Below the pieces are notes generated by a model that did not search any database, was not told the origin of the DNA, and worked only from the letters and a program-made list of their open reading frames with translations. A DNA stretch of 64,000 nt, taken from NCBI GenBank assembly GCA_025403435.1, contig CM046327.1, positions 18,104,440-18,168,439 of the forward strand, in the 5' to 3' direction. The position numbers and the translations under genes are program-made. This stretch comes from Artocarpus heterophyllus (Eukaryota > Streptophyta > Magnoliopsida > Rosales > Moraceae). Every line of letters starts with the position of its first letter. Positions within the stretch are counted from its first letter, which is position 1. Shown in pieces: positions 25,143 through 35,483 of this stretch.

Positions 25143-27324
25143 TGTCACGCCCCGGAGTACGGGAAATGACGTGATGGATTATTTATTAATTAAAAGGAGA
25201 ATTTAATTAAAATCAAGAGTTTAGGGGTTAAATTAAATAATAAAAATGTGAAAGTTTTAAAACAGCATTGTATAAAAGAATTTATAAAACATTAAGCATG
25301 TGAAATCATTAAGCGAATAATAAAATAATAAGATAATAAAGAACCGTGAATATGGATCCCACTGACCCACAACTTGTGCACACACATAATACTGGCAATA
25401 TAATAATACAACCGCAGTCCAAGTACAAATAGAGTTAAAACATTACATGTCTTGATCAAGTTCTACAAATAATCTACTAAGCCTTTTACTGCTCCTAAAT
25501 TCTGTCCGTTGAGTCCTCTCTGAACCTAAAAGGAAATCCACCTAGAGGGGGGAATTTAAGAAAAACAAAGAAAATGTGAGCGAAAGGCTCAATAAAACTG
25601 TATTTTAATAAATCATTTAATTTAAAGAAAGTTCTCACTATTCAGGGAATTATTTAAAAGGAACCATGAATAAATAAATAAACTTAAATAAAACTGTTCT
25701 TACCAAAACAGTTTATTCGGTCGACCAGAAACATGATTTTCTTTTCCTAGGCAAACCACATGAATATCACCACCGTAGTGGCCCAGCTGGGTTTCGGGAT
25801 CTGCCCCCAAGGTCGATCGCTACACGACCCGATCTTTGATATGGCATCATGCCCTTATATTTATTTTTAACATTATTCAAAACCAATTTACCAGGTGTTT
25901 TCATTATCATTCATTATGAAGTTCATTTCAGTTCAAGGTTTACAAAAAAAATACAACCGGTAAATTCCATTTCCAATCAACCATTGAAAACATTTTTATA
26001 GAAACCCCTTTCAAAGCCAAATCATTTTGAAACTGGGCTACCAAAGATAGGGTAGAAGTCCTACCTCAAAACTCGTGCCGGTGCTCCACACCGTAATCCC
26101 GATCCGCTATACGTTAGCTTCGCAAAACCACGAATGATCCTAGATACACACTAAGTCAATCAATATCTAGTTCGAGACATTCTATGTTACTAAACTATTT
26201 CATGATGTCCTAGTGTGCCATTTGTATCTTTAAAATCATTTTATAAGGTTGAAATTTCAATCGGGGTTCAAAACAGTGAAAAAGGATAAAAAATCACAAA
26301 ATTTTCCTAGGCCCGTCGGCCTGTCGGACGCCCTGCTTCGGAGGGCCGAACTGTGCAGTTCAACCTGCCGAAAATCAAGTCCGGTCACCCGGACATTTTT
26401 CAGGTTCAGCCTGCCGAATGGATGAGTCCGGCCTGCCGATCCTTTGAATCCGGCCTGCCGAACTGGAAAAACCCAAAAATCTCAACCATAGGTTTTGGTT
26501 CTCCCAAAATTCAAATCTTGATTTTAACCTATTTTTCTCAAGTCTCAGACATGGAAAAAATTTATAGATGATAGAAAAACATAATAGAACACTTTTGAAC
26601 TCATTTAAGCAAGATTTAAACACAAAATCCCAAAAATCCAAAAATGGAAGAAAATGAGGAAAAATGAAAAATCTTGAATCAAATCCGTTTTTCTTCAATC
26701 CAAGCTTAGATTCTAGGTGTTTTAAGTTCTTTTAACTCAAATCAAGGGTTTTCTAAGCTCAAACAAACTTAGATTTTAAAAATGTACGAAAATTAAAAAT
26801 TTTGAAAAAGTTTAAAAATTTCAAAACTAACCTCAAATTCAAGCTTCAATCCATGTTTTTGGTTGTTCAATCGAGCTCCCGAGCCTCCAATCCACCAAAA
26901 CCCGAAGCTTGAACTTGATTGGATTCAAAATTTTGAGGAAAAATTGAAAAAGAAGAGAGAGAGTGAGAGAGACTCACGGGTGAGAGAGAGAGAGAGAGCC
27001 AAAGAGAGGGAGAGGAGAGAGAATAAATAGAGAGAAATGGTAGGCGGTTTTACTGTGCGAAAACTATGTGCCGCATACGGTTTTATAAAACGGAATATAT
27101 TTATTTATTATTATTTTTTTAAACAAACGATTGTGTTTTAAAAACTCAAAATGACATTTTAAACTAAGAATGAATCATTAGAATTCACTAAATTAACAAA
27201 ACAACTTAAAATTTAAACTTTAAAATTTAGCTAAATGATTAAATTAATGTTGAAACGTTAATTATGACACATTAATTCATCATTTTATATTACAATAACA
27301 TTAAATTAATTTTGAGGCGTTACA
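25143..27324 (-). mobile_element. Ty3/gypsy LTR, minus orientation, with GC-rich near-palindrome array
   Basis: Starts TGTCACGCCCC and ends GGCGTTACA on the plus strand, so in its sense direction it begins TGTAACGCC like the other gypsy LTRs in the window. It shares stretches with 27987-29921, for example the block around 25550-25620 containing 'gtgagcgaaag', but is clearly diverged from it. There is no adjoining primer-binding site or coding region, so it is a solo LTR or fragment. The five bases before it (atttc) do not recur after it (acttt), so its history may include a rearrangement. GA-rich sequence at 26958-27020 probably lies near the sense-strand transcription start. Confidence 0.75.
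26316..26462. repeat. Array A: seven GC-rich near-palindromes at about 22-bp spacing
   Basis: Units based on TCGGC-CT-GCCGA (12 bases: two 5-base inverted arms around a 2-base spacer) start at about 26316, 26337, 26359, 26380, 26405, 26427 and 26449. The last three are exactly 22 bases apart. Variants keep the inverted symmetry in several cases, for example ttcgg…ccgaa at 26337 and tccgg…ccgga at 26380. It is a sharp GC-rich island in an AT-rich LTR. Function unknown. Confidence 0.85.
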
Positions 27325-27981
27325 ACTTTTTTTCTTTTTCAACTAGCTCTTGACTCTTTCTCCGTTTGGACCCGTTAGTATAATGCACGTATTCACCCCC
27401 GTTGGATTCGGTCAATATTTTTTCCACAAATCTAATAACTAAAATATAAATACATAACGACTAAAATACAAATATGTAACGTTAGGTTTCTTTTTTGATA
27501 CTCATAAAAGAAATTGCCGAAAGTTTTATCCTACATTATTTTTTCAAGGAAAATAACATTATTTTTTTCAGCTCATGATAAATCTTTTTTTTTTTCTTTT
27601 TTTTAAGGAGAGACAAAGTGGAGCGTGCTTTCCCTGCCAATATACTTTCCCAGGGGATAAAATGGCCCAGCCACAATACATTCCACCTAGCTATACTTCC
27701 AATTCACCAACCAATTGAATCCAATATGCAACAAGAAGAAGAAAAGAAAAGAAAAAAGGTTAATTGATTAGAAAGCGACATATGATGTTTGATGGGCGGA
27801 AAACAAGGGAAATAGTTTAAGTCTAATTTATTTATTTGTTTACTTTTCACTGATCTTTATCTACAGAAAGAGGGCCTGAGTATGAATGAAAGGTCTAGCG
27901 CTTTTGCAAATTTTGTCTCTTCCTGCTTCTTCTTCTCCGTCTTTCTTTGGTTAATTTGACAAAATATATGATCTTTGGATA
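27325..27981. other. Spacer between two related LTRs, no gene seen
   Basis: About 660 bases of AT-rich sequence with poly-T and GA-rich runs. No primer-binding site, polypurine tract or coding remnant was recognised, so it does not look like the internal part of either neighbouring retrotransposon. Confidence 0.5.
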
Positions 27982-27986
27982 ATTTC

Positions 27987-29921
27987 TGTGACGCCAGGAG
28001 TGAGGGCTAGGAGTTTTAGATAAATAAGTCAAAATTAAGGTAAATATATACATAGGAAGTAAATAAATATCATTAAAAATAAAAAATATCATCGACGGTC
28101 ACTGTTACGTGAATGCCACAAAGGTGGGGCCGAAATCTTATTCTCATTCACCATCATGTGAGTGCTTACCACGAAGGTGGACAGGTAAATAAAATACAAT
28201 ATCAAAAACAATAATACAAAAATACTAAAAATCATCGTCTTTAAGAGAAATTAAAAATATACAATTAACAAGACGAAAATGACATCAACACCGGGATAAG
28301 TCATGCAGTATATGCATCATACCACAGTTTCAAAGAAAATACCATTTCAATCCAAAGATCCAGGTTTCGATCCTGTGCCTATCCTTTCTTCTCAAACCTG
28401 GAAGGGGAATTTAAAAAAAGAAAACGTGAGCGAAAGACTCAGTATGATAATTAGTTAAACACAAGTTATTTTAAAATAGTAATCAAAATAGATAATTGTT
28501 CACAAACTGTTCTATTTGAGATGAATCTTAAAGTCTTAACAAATCAATAAAAATACTTACTTGAAAGCAACTTGATAAAACATCACCGTATGGGTTTTGG
28601 AAATCTGAAAGGAATATCAAAATACAATTCTTCAAAATCAAAGACAAATTATTTTCATCAATCATTCAAAAGGTCAAGCATTTGGCCCAAACAGTTTAAA
28701 AAGGGTTGCCAAAGAAAGGGAAAGAAATATGTGTATATTCTACCTCATTTAAATCCAATACCGTAAGCTCCAAATAAAATCCAACGTATGCTCCATATAT
28801 GTTCAAGAGCTTAAAAATTGCATTTAAAATCAGAAATCATATTTAACAAATATTATTATGTTAATTTAATTATCAGTGTGCCTTTTGATTCAAAATAATC
28901 ATAAACCAAAATCATAATCCTTTTTGAAACATTTTGAAATCATTAAACATTGAAAACTGAAGTAAAAACATAATTTTCTAAGTCTACAGTCGGCCTGTCG
29001 AACATCCTGGTCCGGCATGTCAAACTGCACAGTTTGGCCTGCCGACCAACCAGGACCGACCTGCCAAACTTTTTCAGGTTTGGCTTGCTGATATGATGAA
29101 TCCGGCCTGCTGAAACTATGAATTCGGCATGCTGAATATCAAGTTCGGCCTGCCAAACTAGCAAAATCTAAAGACTCGATACCTTGAGTATTGACCTCCC
29201 CAAGCTCAAAATTCAAATTTAAAACTTGTTATCTCAATCCCAGAGCATAATAATCACATAAAAAACATAGAAAATTATAGTAGAATAAACTTAAATCATT
29301 TTCCCAAAATTTAAACTCAATTTCACAATTGATTTGAAAATCAAAGAAAAATGTCAAAAACTTGTTTAAATCAATTTTTGTTCAAATAAAGCTTAAATCC
29401 ATGATAAAACAAGTCCTATAAGCTTAGGTTAAATATTATCTAAGCTCACCAAAGTTCAGATTTAACAATCAAAGAAAATTTAAAAAATTGAAAATAAAAT
29501 TTTGAAATTTTAAGAAAAAAGAGAAAGCTAACCTTTAATGGTGTTTTTGGATGAAAAACTTGATGATTGAACTTCAATCCTTACTCAAATCCATGAGAAT
29601 GAAGCTTGAAATCAAAATTTTGAGAGAAAGAAAGAGAGAGAGGGAGTTGTGCGTGAGAGAAAGAAAGAGAGAGAGAGCGTAAAAGAAAAAGGAAAGGGAA
29701 AAGAAACATAAAAAGAAAAGCCCCAAGGACGTTTTTGTAAATACAAGGAAAATGTGGCATAAAAATATCATTTAGTATTTTAAAAACTAAAAATCAAATT
29801 TTAAATATGACAAATGTAACAAAATTTTAAATAACTGAAAATTATATCAAAAATTACACTGGTACATTTAATAATTAAACTTAAGATAACTAACCTTACT
29901 TTAAAATTCAGAGGTGTTACA
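27987..29921 (-). mobile_element. Ty3/gypsy solo LTR, minus orientation, with GC-rich near-palindrome array
   Basis: 1935 bases starting TGTGACGCC and ending GGTGTTACA, flanked on both sides by the 5-base duplication atttc (27982-27986 and 29922-29926). The duplication with no internal region identifies a solo LTR. It belongs to the same broad family as 25143-27324 (shared 'gaatttaa…gaaaa-gtgagcgaaag' block, same place and type of array). GA-rich sequence at 29620-29690 occupies the same relative place as in the sister LTR. Confidence 0.85.
28989..29158. repeat. Array B: eight GC-rich near-palindromes at about 22-bp spacing
   Basis: The CGGC core (or a one-base variant) of each unit lies at 28991, 29013, 29035, 29057, 29081, 29103, 29125 and 29146, that is at intervals of 22, 22, 22, 24, 22, 22 and 21 bases. 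Units are more decayed than in array A (many C-to-T and G-to-A changes), but the phase is kept. Spacer words such as aacatcctgg and atatcaag reappear in arrays D, and A and C, respectively. Confidence 0.85.
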
Positions 29922-29926
29922 ATTTC

Positions 29927-30340
29927 TGTCTTAAAAAATAAACCACCCCCTTAATCTTTTAAATTTTAATATACTATCTACTTATAATTATCCTAAATCT
30001 CTTATAGGCCCTTTTTCAAGTTTTAATCACTACTTGTGTTTCATCATGATCTACACAATATTTTCTGGACGATGTTATTTACAAATTTGTACTAACACTG
30101 CATGGTCAATTTATGAGATTTAAGTTTAAAGATAACAATTTTTTTAAAATATTTTAGAAATAAATACATACTAGTTATTGCAATGATGTTCATGTTTATA
30201 CACTACAAAAAATAACATAATAATTACTTTAATGATTTCAATTCTGCTATTTGTAAAATATTCATAACTTTTTGCTATATTATAATGTGACTAGTAAAAC
30301 TTTACTACAACTTTTGCTATAAATTCTATGATTACTAACC
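29927..30340. other. Non-coding stretch, no gene seen
   Basis: AT-rich sequence between the solo LTR and a short MITE-like element. It contains phrases such as 'gctatttgtaaaatattcataac' typical of decayed repeats, but nothing that can be named. Confidence 0.4.
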
Positions 30341-30514
30341 GGGTGTTTGGGAAGGTGGTGGGAATTGTGGTTTCTACCATTTTTTCAGCTATAAATGATG
30401 TAAAGCTCTCATATTCTACAATAATAATAAAAAAAATTACTACAATACAAAGCTCTCATATGCTACAGTAAAAGTGGTTCTAACTAACAGCTTCTACCAC
30501 CATTCTAAACACCC
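30341..30514. mobile_element. Short MITE-like element, GGGTGTTTGG ends
   Basis: About 174 bases starting gggtgtttggg and ending ctaaacaccc, imperfect inverted ends. Inside are two copies of the phrase 'aagctctcatat(g/t)cta', with a continuation 'cagta' in one. Close relatives of this phrase appear at 39100, 39930, 40140, 42070 and 48550, so this is the clearest member of a small dispersed family. hAT-like by its ends, but no 8-base duplication could be read. Confidence 0.6.
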
Positions 30515-30804
30515 TATACCAGAGTGTGAAACTTTAATTCTAACTCATCAGTTATAATTATGAACAGTATAAAATTCTTAGCAATTATAATAAATAGCAA
30601 AAAATTACTAGAATATAAAATTTTCATATACTACATTTCTTAAACTTAAAATGTCAATTATAACTGAAGTTCTAAACATAAGCTAAAATGCATTGTCCAC
30701 ATGTTTTGTGTAACCAAAACTTTAGTAGGTATTTGTATTAAAATCCTATTACTAGAGAGATGAATTAAAACCATGTTGTGGACAAAGGGCGGGGCTAGCT
30801 GTAT

Positions 30805-30835
<31 letters not shown>

Positions 30836-32066
30836 TCTTTGTAATCAGAGAGAGAAATAGTGGAAAGCAAGAGACGTCAACAGTGACGACATCTTTAGCG
30901 GCATGTATGGCCCTCAATCTCCTCCAGCACACTTCTAAATTTTATACGTTTCTCTCTTCCTTCCTCACACGCACTCACCGTAGAAAGAGAGAGGCCTTTT
31001 TTAATCAAGTGTTAAGCAAATCACCACCAGTAAAAACCTGTGTAGAAAAAGACCCTTTGTTAATAAAAGACTTGTGATAAAGAGATATTGCAACATCGTA
31101 AAAAGTGAGGGCAAAATAAGTCCTACATTGTTTGTAACAACTTTGATATTTCTTGACTGCATAAAGGTATTTGTAGCACTTCCTTTTCCATTTTTCTTCC
31201 TTCCACGGGAAGTGGTGTTCCTTTTTTCTATTTGATTAAAATCACATCAAACTTAAATATATGCAAAACAAACAGTTTTTAATATAAATCTCGTTAATAC
31301 TTTTCGGTTAAAATGATATATTGTTCTATGTTAAGACCATCAACATTACACATATTTTGATACATATCTAATGGTTGAAAAACATAAACCTAACAATAGT
31401 TTATTTTTTAAAATTCTACCGTAGAAATCTCTTAAAAAAATGATATTCTACATTCTAATTCCTTCAACAATACGTAATCACAGCAAAGTCGTATTTGAGG
31501 AAAAGCTAAGCTCAAAGTTTGGCGAGAGATGGGGTCACCCCACATTTTTTCACCCATCTCGAGCCACGCATGGAGCTACATTAATTATATTTTAATTGTT
31601 GTATAAAGCAAAATAGCTAAGCTTATAAGGTTAAATCAAATGCGGCTTGGCTAGAGAGAGTGGTAACACTAGTAGTAGTGGTAGTAAAATAGAGCATGTA
31701 GACATAGAAATTGGAGGAGAATACCACCCAATTGGACAACAAAGGTGATTTACATATCCAAATCCAGAGGCCAACAGTACAAGATTGTTTATTGACTTCG
31801 TGGTGGTCAGGTTTTGGGATCCCAACCCCAATCCCATTTTTTTTTAATTTTATTTTTTAAAAAATTTTTTGTGCGTGGGTTATAAGCTTTTTGAAAGATT
31901 CTTCTTGCGCAGTACCATAATGACCGTCCCCCCTTTTTTTTTTTTTTTAAAAAAAAAAAATTAACTACCTGATCAGGAAAGCCAGGCCCAACCATAATTC
32001 CTGTTCATAGGTTGGCTTGTAAGCATTTTGGTTTTTTATTTTATTTTATTTATATTTTAAAGGTTA
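30515..32066. other. Non-coding stretch with AT/GT microsatellite
   Basis: A compound microsatellite (AT repeats then GT repeats) lies at about 30804-30833. Frames at 30658-31077 and 31631-31995 are repeat-derived or featureless. A poly-T/poly-A pair near 31930-31962 could form a simple hairpin. No gene recognised. Confidence 0.45.
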
Positions 32067-33073
32067 TTAACATTTATGGCTCTAAATTTTAAATTTTAAG
32101 GTCTTTCATTTTGTCCCTTAAACTTTAAAAATTAATATTTTGTCATTACTTTAAAGTTATCATTTTATCTCCTATTTTTTATTTTCTATTTGAATAAGCT
32201 CACGTGATTCGCACATGATCACCTGTAAGGGTAAAAATAAAATTTTATAACTCTTAGGTTTTGTTCATGTTTACACTCATTTAACTTTTCTTTTTTTATC
32301 AGTTCTCATTTAAAATGCATATTCTATTTGAATAAGCTCACGTGATTCGCACATGATCACCTGTAAGGGTAAAAATGAAATTTTATAACTCTTAGGTTTT
32401 GTTCATGTTTACACTCATTTAACTTTTCTTTTTTTATCAGTTCTCATTTAAAATGCAGATTCTATTTGAATAAGCTCACGTGATTCGCACATGATCACCT
32501 GTAAGGACAAAAATAAAATTTTATAACTCTCACGTTTTGTTCATGTTTACACTCATTTAACTTTTCTTTTTTTATCAGTTCTCATTTAAAAGTGTCTGCA
32601 TGCACATTTTTTCTTAATATTGTTCGCCGTTATTTCCTCATCTTTAATGCGTAACTCATCTTTTTTATATTCAAATTCAGAAATCGCCAAACAATATCGA
32701 TTTATTAAATGAGTTATGAATCAAAAATGATAAAAAAAAAGTGCAAGCAAACTCTTCCTAAATGAGAGTTCAGATACAAAAACAAAGGCGTCAAGCGAGA
32801 GTATAAATGTAAAACAAAACTTAGAAGTAATGAAATCTTATTTTTGCCTTTATAGGTGACCCATGTGGGCTTAATTCCGTCTATTTGAATAGAAAATTAG
32901 AAATTTAGGAGACAAAGTGAAGAGCTTTGAAAATTTAAGGGCAAAATGGTGATTTTTAAAATTCAAGGGGCAAAATGAAGAGTTTTGAAAATTCAAGGGC
33001 TAAAGTGATGATTTTTAAAGTTCAGGGGACAAAATAAAAAAGACCCTAAAGTTTAAGAGGCAATTAATGTTAG
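32067..33073. mobile_element. Fold-back (long-TIR) element, about 1 kb
   Basis: The left arm (from 'ttaacatttatggctc' at 32067) and the right arm, ending 'ggcaattaatgtta' near 33073, are imperfect reverse complements. The match extends through paired phrases: left 'ttgtcccttaaactttaaaaat', 'gatcacctgtaagggtaaaaat', 'tttacactc'; right, in reverse complement, similar words in the same order. The turn lies near 32650-32720. It has no coding capacity. Long arms and a short centre define a fold-back or long-TIR non-autonomous DNA transposon. The left arm is lengthened by a tandem triplication (32184-32597). Confidence 0.7.
32184..32597. repeat. Tandem array, three copies of a 138-bp unit
   Basis: The word ttctatttg recurs with period 138 (its C at 32186, 32324 and 32462). 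The three units differ at only a few bases (for example 'gggtaaaaat' versus 'ggacaaaaat'). Each contains a CACGTG G-box core, agctcacgtgattcgcacatgatc, split here by description: CACGTG followed within a few bases by cacatgatc. The right arm of the fold-back element has only one matching copy, so the expansion happened after the element formed. Confidence 0.9.
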
Positions 33074-33580
33074 ATTCTATAACACCACTTTGTCACTTGT
33101 AAAATTGTATCTTTTTTTTTTACATTAACAAAATGGTTGAAAAGTTGTCTTGATACTTAACAACATGAATAACATATGGGACTCATCATTTAAGTCCTTT
33201 GATTCATTATTCATTATAATTGTCCTTAATAGAAATTTGGGTTTTTGCAACTTGCCTCGTCATTATCCATCAAAGCAGTCCATTGCCTTATCTTTTCCCC
33301 TATACATGAACATGATCCGAATTTCTCTAACAGACTAGGCAAAATTTTGTTCAATTTTGCATAGCATATCACACTAGTAGGAGCTTTTGGGGGAATTCAT
33401 TACGTGTGATACCAAAATTGCATGAATTATTATGCCTCATTTGAGTAAAGCATAGGCTACATATATAGAGACGTGTATAATTATGTGCAAACTTAAAGGG
33501 CATTTTGGTAAAATTACTATCCACTGTTTTCTTTTCTTTTTCTCCAAAACAAAAAAGGGTGGAGGACACCTGACCTCATT
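33074..33580. other. Upstream region of the HD-Zip gene
   Basis: AT-rich sequence between the fold-back element and the core promoter. It probably holds upstream control elements of the HD-Zip gene, but none can be singled out from sequence alone. The small open frames here show no family features. Confidence 0.4.
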
Positions 33581-33587
33581 TTTCCCT

Positions 33588-33594
33588 TATAAAA
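33588..33594 (+). promoter_or_regulatory. TATA box of the HD-Zip gene
   Basis: TATAAAA about 190 bases upstream of the start codon and before a purine-rich leader; the best core-promoter candidate for the gene at 33781. Spacing leaves a 5' leader of about 160 bases. Confidence 0.6.
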
Positions 33595-33698
33595 TGGTCC
33601 GTGGGTCTTCTTCCTAGCCATTCACTGCCTTCAACAGTGAACAAACACAACTCAACACAAATTCACTCATATTTTGGAAGGCAAAAAAGTGAGAAGAA

Positions 33699-33765
33699 CT
33701 AGAGAAAGAGAAAGAGAGAGAGAAAGAGAAAAAGAAAGAAATTAGTGAGAGAAAGAAAGAAAGAA
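33699..33765 (+). repeat. GA-rich 5' leader of the HD-Zip gene
   Basis: A purine run of GA and GAA repeats (gagaaagagaaagagagag and similar) directly upstream of the ATG. GA-rich leaders are common in plant transcription-factor genes and can bind GAGA-binding BPC proteins; whether that happens here is inference. Confidence 0.6.
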
Positions 33766-33780
33766 CACTTGACGATCAAC

Positions 33781-35483
33781 ATGAACAACCAAGTTGACGA
33801 AGACCATATGCATATGGCACTAATTTCTCAGCTCTTCCCGGAAGTCTACACCCAAATAGCACCTCAACAAGGTTTGTCTCTTCATAAAAATAATAATAAT
33901 AAAAAAAACCAAGAAAGAAACTCCTCTTACATTTTTCTCGTTTTAATAAAACACACAAAAACGCACTTGTAATACACAGTTACACATTACAATGAGCTTA
34001 ATTAAAAACTAGTTTTTTTTTTTTTTTAATTCTCACAGGCGAACCGAAGCCCCGACGCCGCCGAAAGAAGAACAAGAGCGGCGAGGGCAGCGGAGCAGCC
34101 GAGGCGAAGAAGCGAAAGCTGAGCCCGGAGCAGGTGAATCTGCTGGAGATGAACTTCGGAAACGAGCACAAGCTGGAATCGGAAAGAAAAGACCGTTTGG
34201 CCTCCGAACTTGGCCTTGATCCTCGCCAAGTCGCCGTCTGGTTCCAAAACCGAAGGGCTCGCTGGAAGAACAAGAAGCTGGAGGAAGAATACTCAAGCTT
34301 GAAGAAATTGCATGACAACGTCGTCGTCGAGAAATGCCGTCTTGAATCCGAGGTTCGCTCTCACTTAATTTCTGTTTTTATTATAGTTTTTTTACGTGTA
34401 TTAATTATATACGTATCCATATATATTTTTTTTAAATGCGCCTTATTTTGTGTCTGACTTTTCCACTAGTTTACTTTTTAGAGGCAAAGTCTTCATTTTT
34501 CCGCTGTACAATAGTTTACTTTTTTTAATATAAAAAAAAAGGTAAGTGTTTTGAGCTATTTTCTCTGGCTACATCATATAGACATATCAAATTTTGGAAG
34601 CATGTTTCAACATGGGTTTTACCTTTTTTTCCCTGCATTTTACAACACAAGTCACTGTTCTATTTCTTAAAATATACATGCCTCGTGATATATAGTGATG
34701 TAAAAAAAAAAAGAAAAATTAAATTAATATTTGTTCTCATTGGTTAAGTTGCTTATAAACGCCCTAATGGTTTTCAAGTCTTATCCTTAAAAAAAACGAA
34801 AAAAAAAAGTCGGAGATAAAAAAAAAAAGAGAAAAAAAAATGTGACCCACCACGCACGAACGTGCATGAGCTCTGGGCTCGAAGAAAGCCACGCCATCTT
34901 GTTGGGCTTAGTCTATGAACAACCAAGAAAAGTAGGAAAATTTTTTGACAAGGAACAGCTTACTGCCGCCTCATTAGACAGCAAAGGGTCCTATGTGTTC
35001 CGGTCCTCTAGGGGCTTCGTACAATGTTGTTTCAAGGTGGTTCGTGTTGGGCTTCTCTAAGGCCCACCATAGGGGACAGCACGTGAGGCTCCCGCGTGGG
35101 ACATGGCCCACCAAAAATATTGGTTTTTTTGTCCATATATTTTACTAATTTGACTATGTCCACATATGGTATTTTAATTATTTGTTTCTTTCTTTATCCA
35201 CGTGGTCTATTTGCTAAGGCAATGTTCCTATGGGGGGCAAATGGTGCAGGTGCTACAACTCAAGGAACAGCTAATGGATGCTGCGAAGGAGATCCAACGG
35301 CTGGTGGAGCGCGCCGAGGGTGTGTCGAGCAACAGTCCGAGCTCGTCGCTGTCGATGGAGGCCGTGGAGCCGCAGCCTTTCTTCGGGGAATTTGGGGTGG
35401 TAACTGCAGGGTATGACAACATGTTTTATGCGGCCGAGAACAATTACATTCATGGGATGGACTGGGCGAATTTGTACCTGTGA
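33781..35483 (+). CDS. HD-Zip class I transcription factor, ATHB-21/40/53 type
   Basis: Three exons: 33781-33871, 34039-34352 and 35250-35483, introns of 167 and 897 bases with GT-AG borders, giving 212 aa. Residues 1-30 are an acidic/hydrophobic head ([12 protein letters not shown]); 34-56 is basic ([13 protein letters not shown]; likely nuclear signal); the homeodomain spans about 52-110, with recognition helix [10 protein letters not shown] at 98-107; a leucine zipper follows directly, with heptad positions L111, L118, V125, L132, L139, A146 and L153; the tail ends in an aromatic/acidic motif (MDWANLYL) like the activation tails of class I members. Homeodomain plus immediately adjacent zipper defines HD-Zip, and the overall length and the [15 protein letters not shown] stretch match the ATHB-21/40/53 group. 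In Arabidopsis that group acts in bud dormancy and ABA responses, known mainly from BRANCHED1 targets; the role here is inferred. It binds pseudo-palindromic CAATNATTG sites as a dimer in the nucleus. Confidence 0.93.

Noticed and set aside
26316..29158. CRISPR array
   Set aside because: The repeats are regularly spaced and palindromic, but the host is a plant nucleus, the unit is only 12-14 bases with 8-10 base spacers that recur between arrays, and there are no cas genes.
25143..29921. The two LTRs as the 5' and 3' LTRs of a single deleted element
   Set aside because: They differ greatly in length (2182 against 1935) and sequence, and the second has its own duplication on both sides; kept only as a question in the findings.
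33998..34318. Minus-strand open frames opposite the HD-Zip exon 2
   Set aside because: Shadow frames of a GC-rich exon; the plus strand encodes a clear homeodomain.
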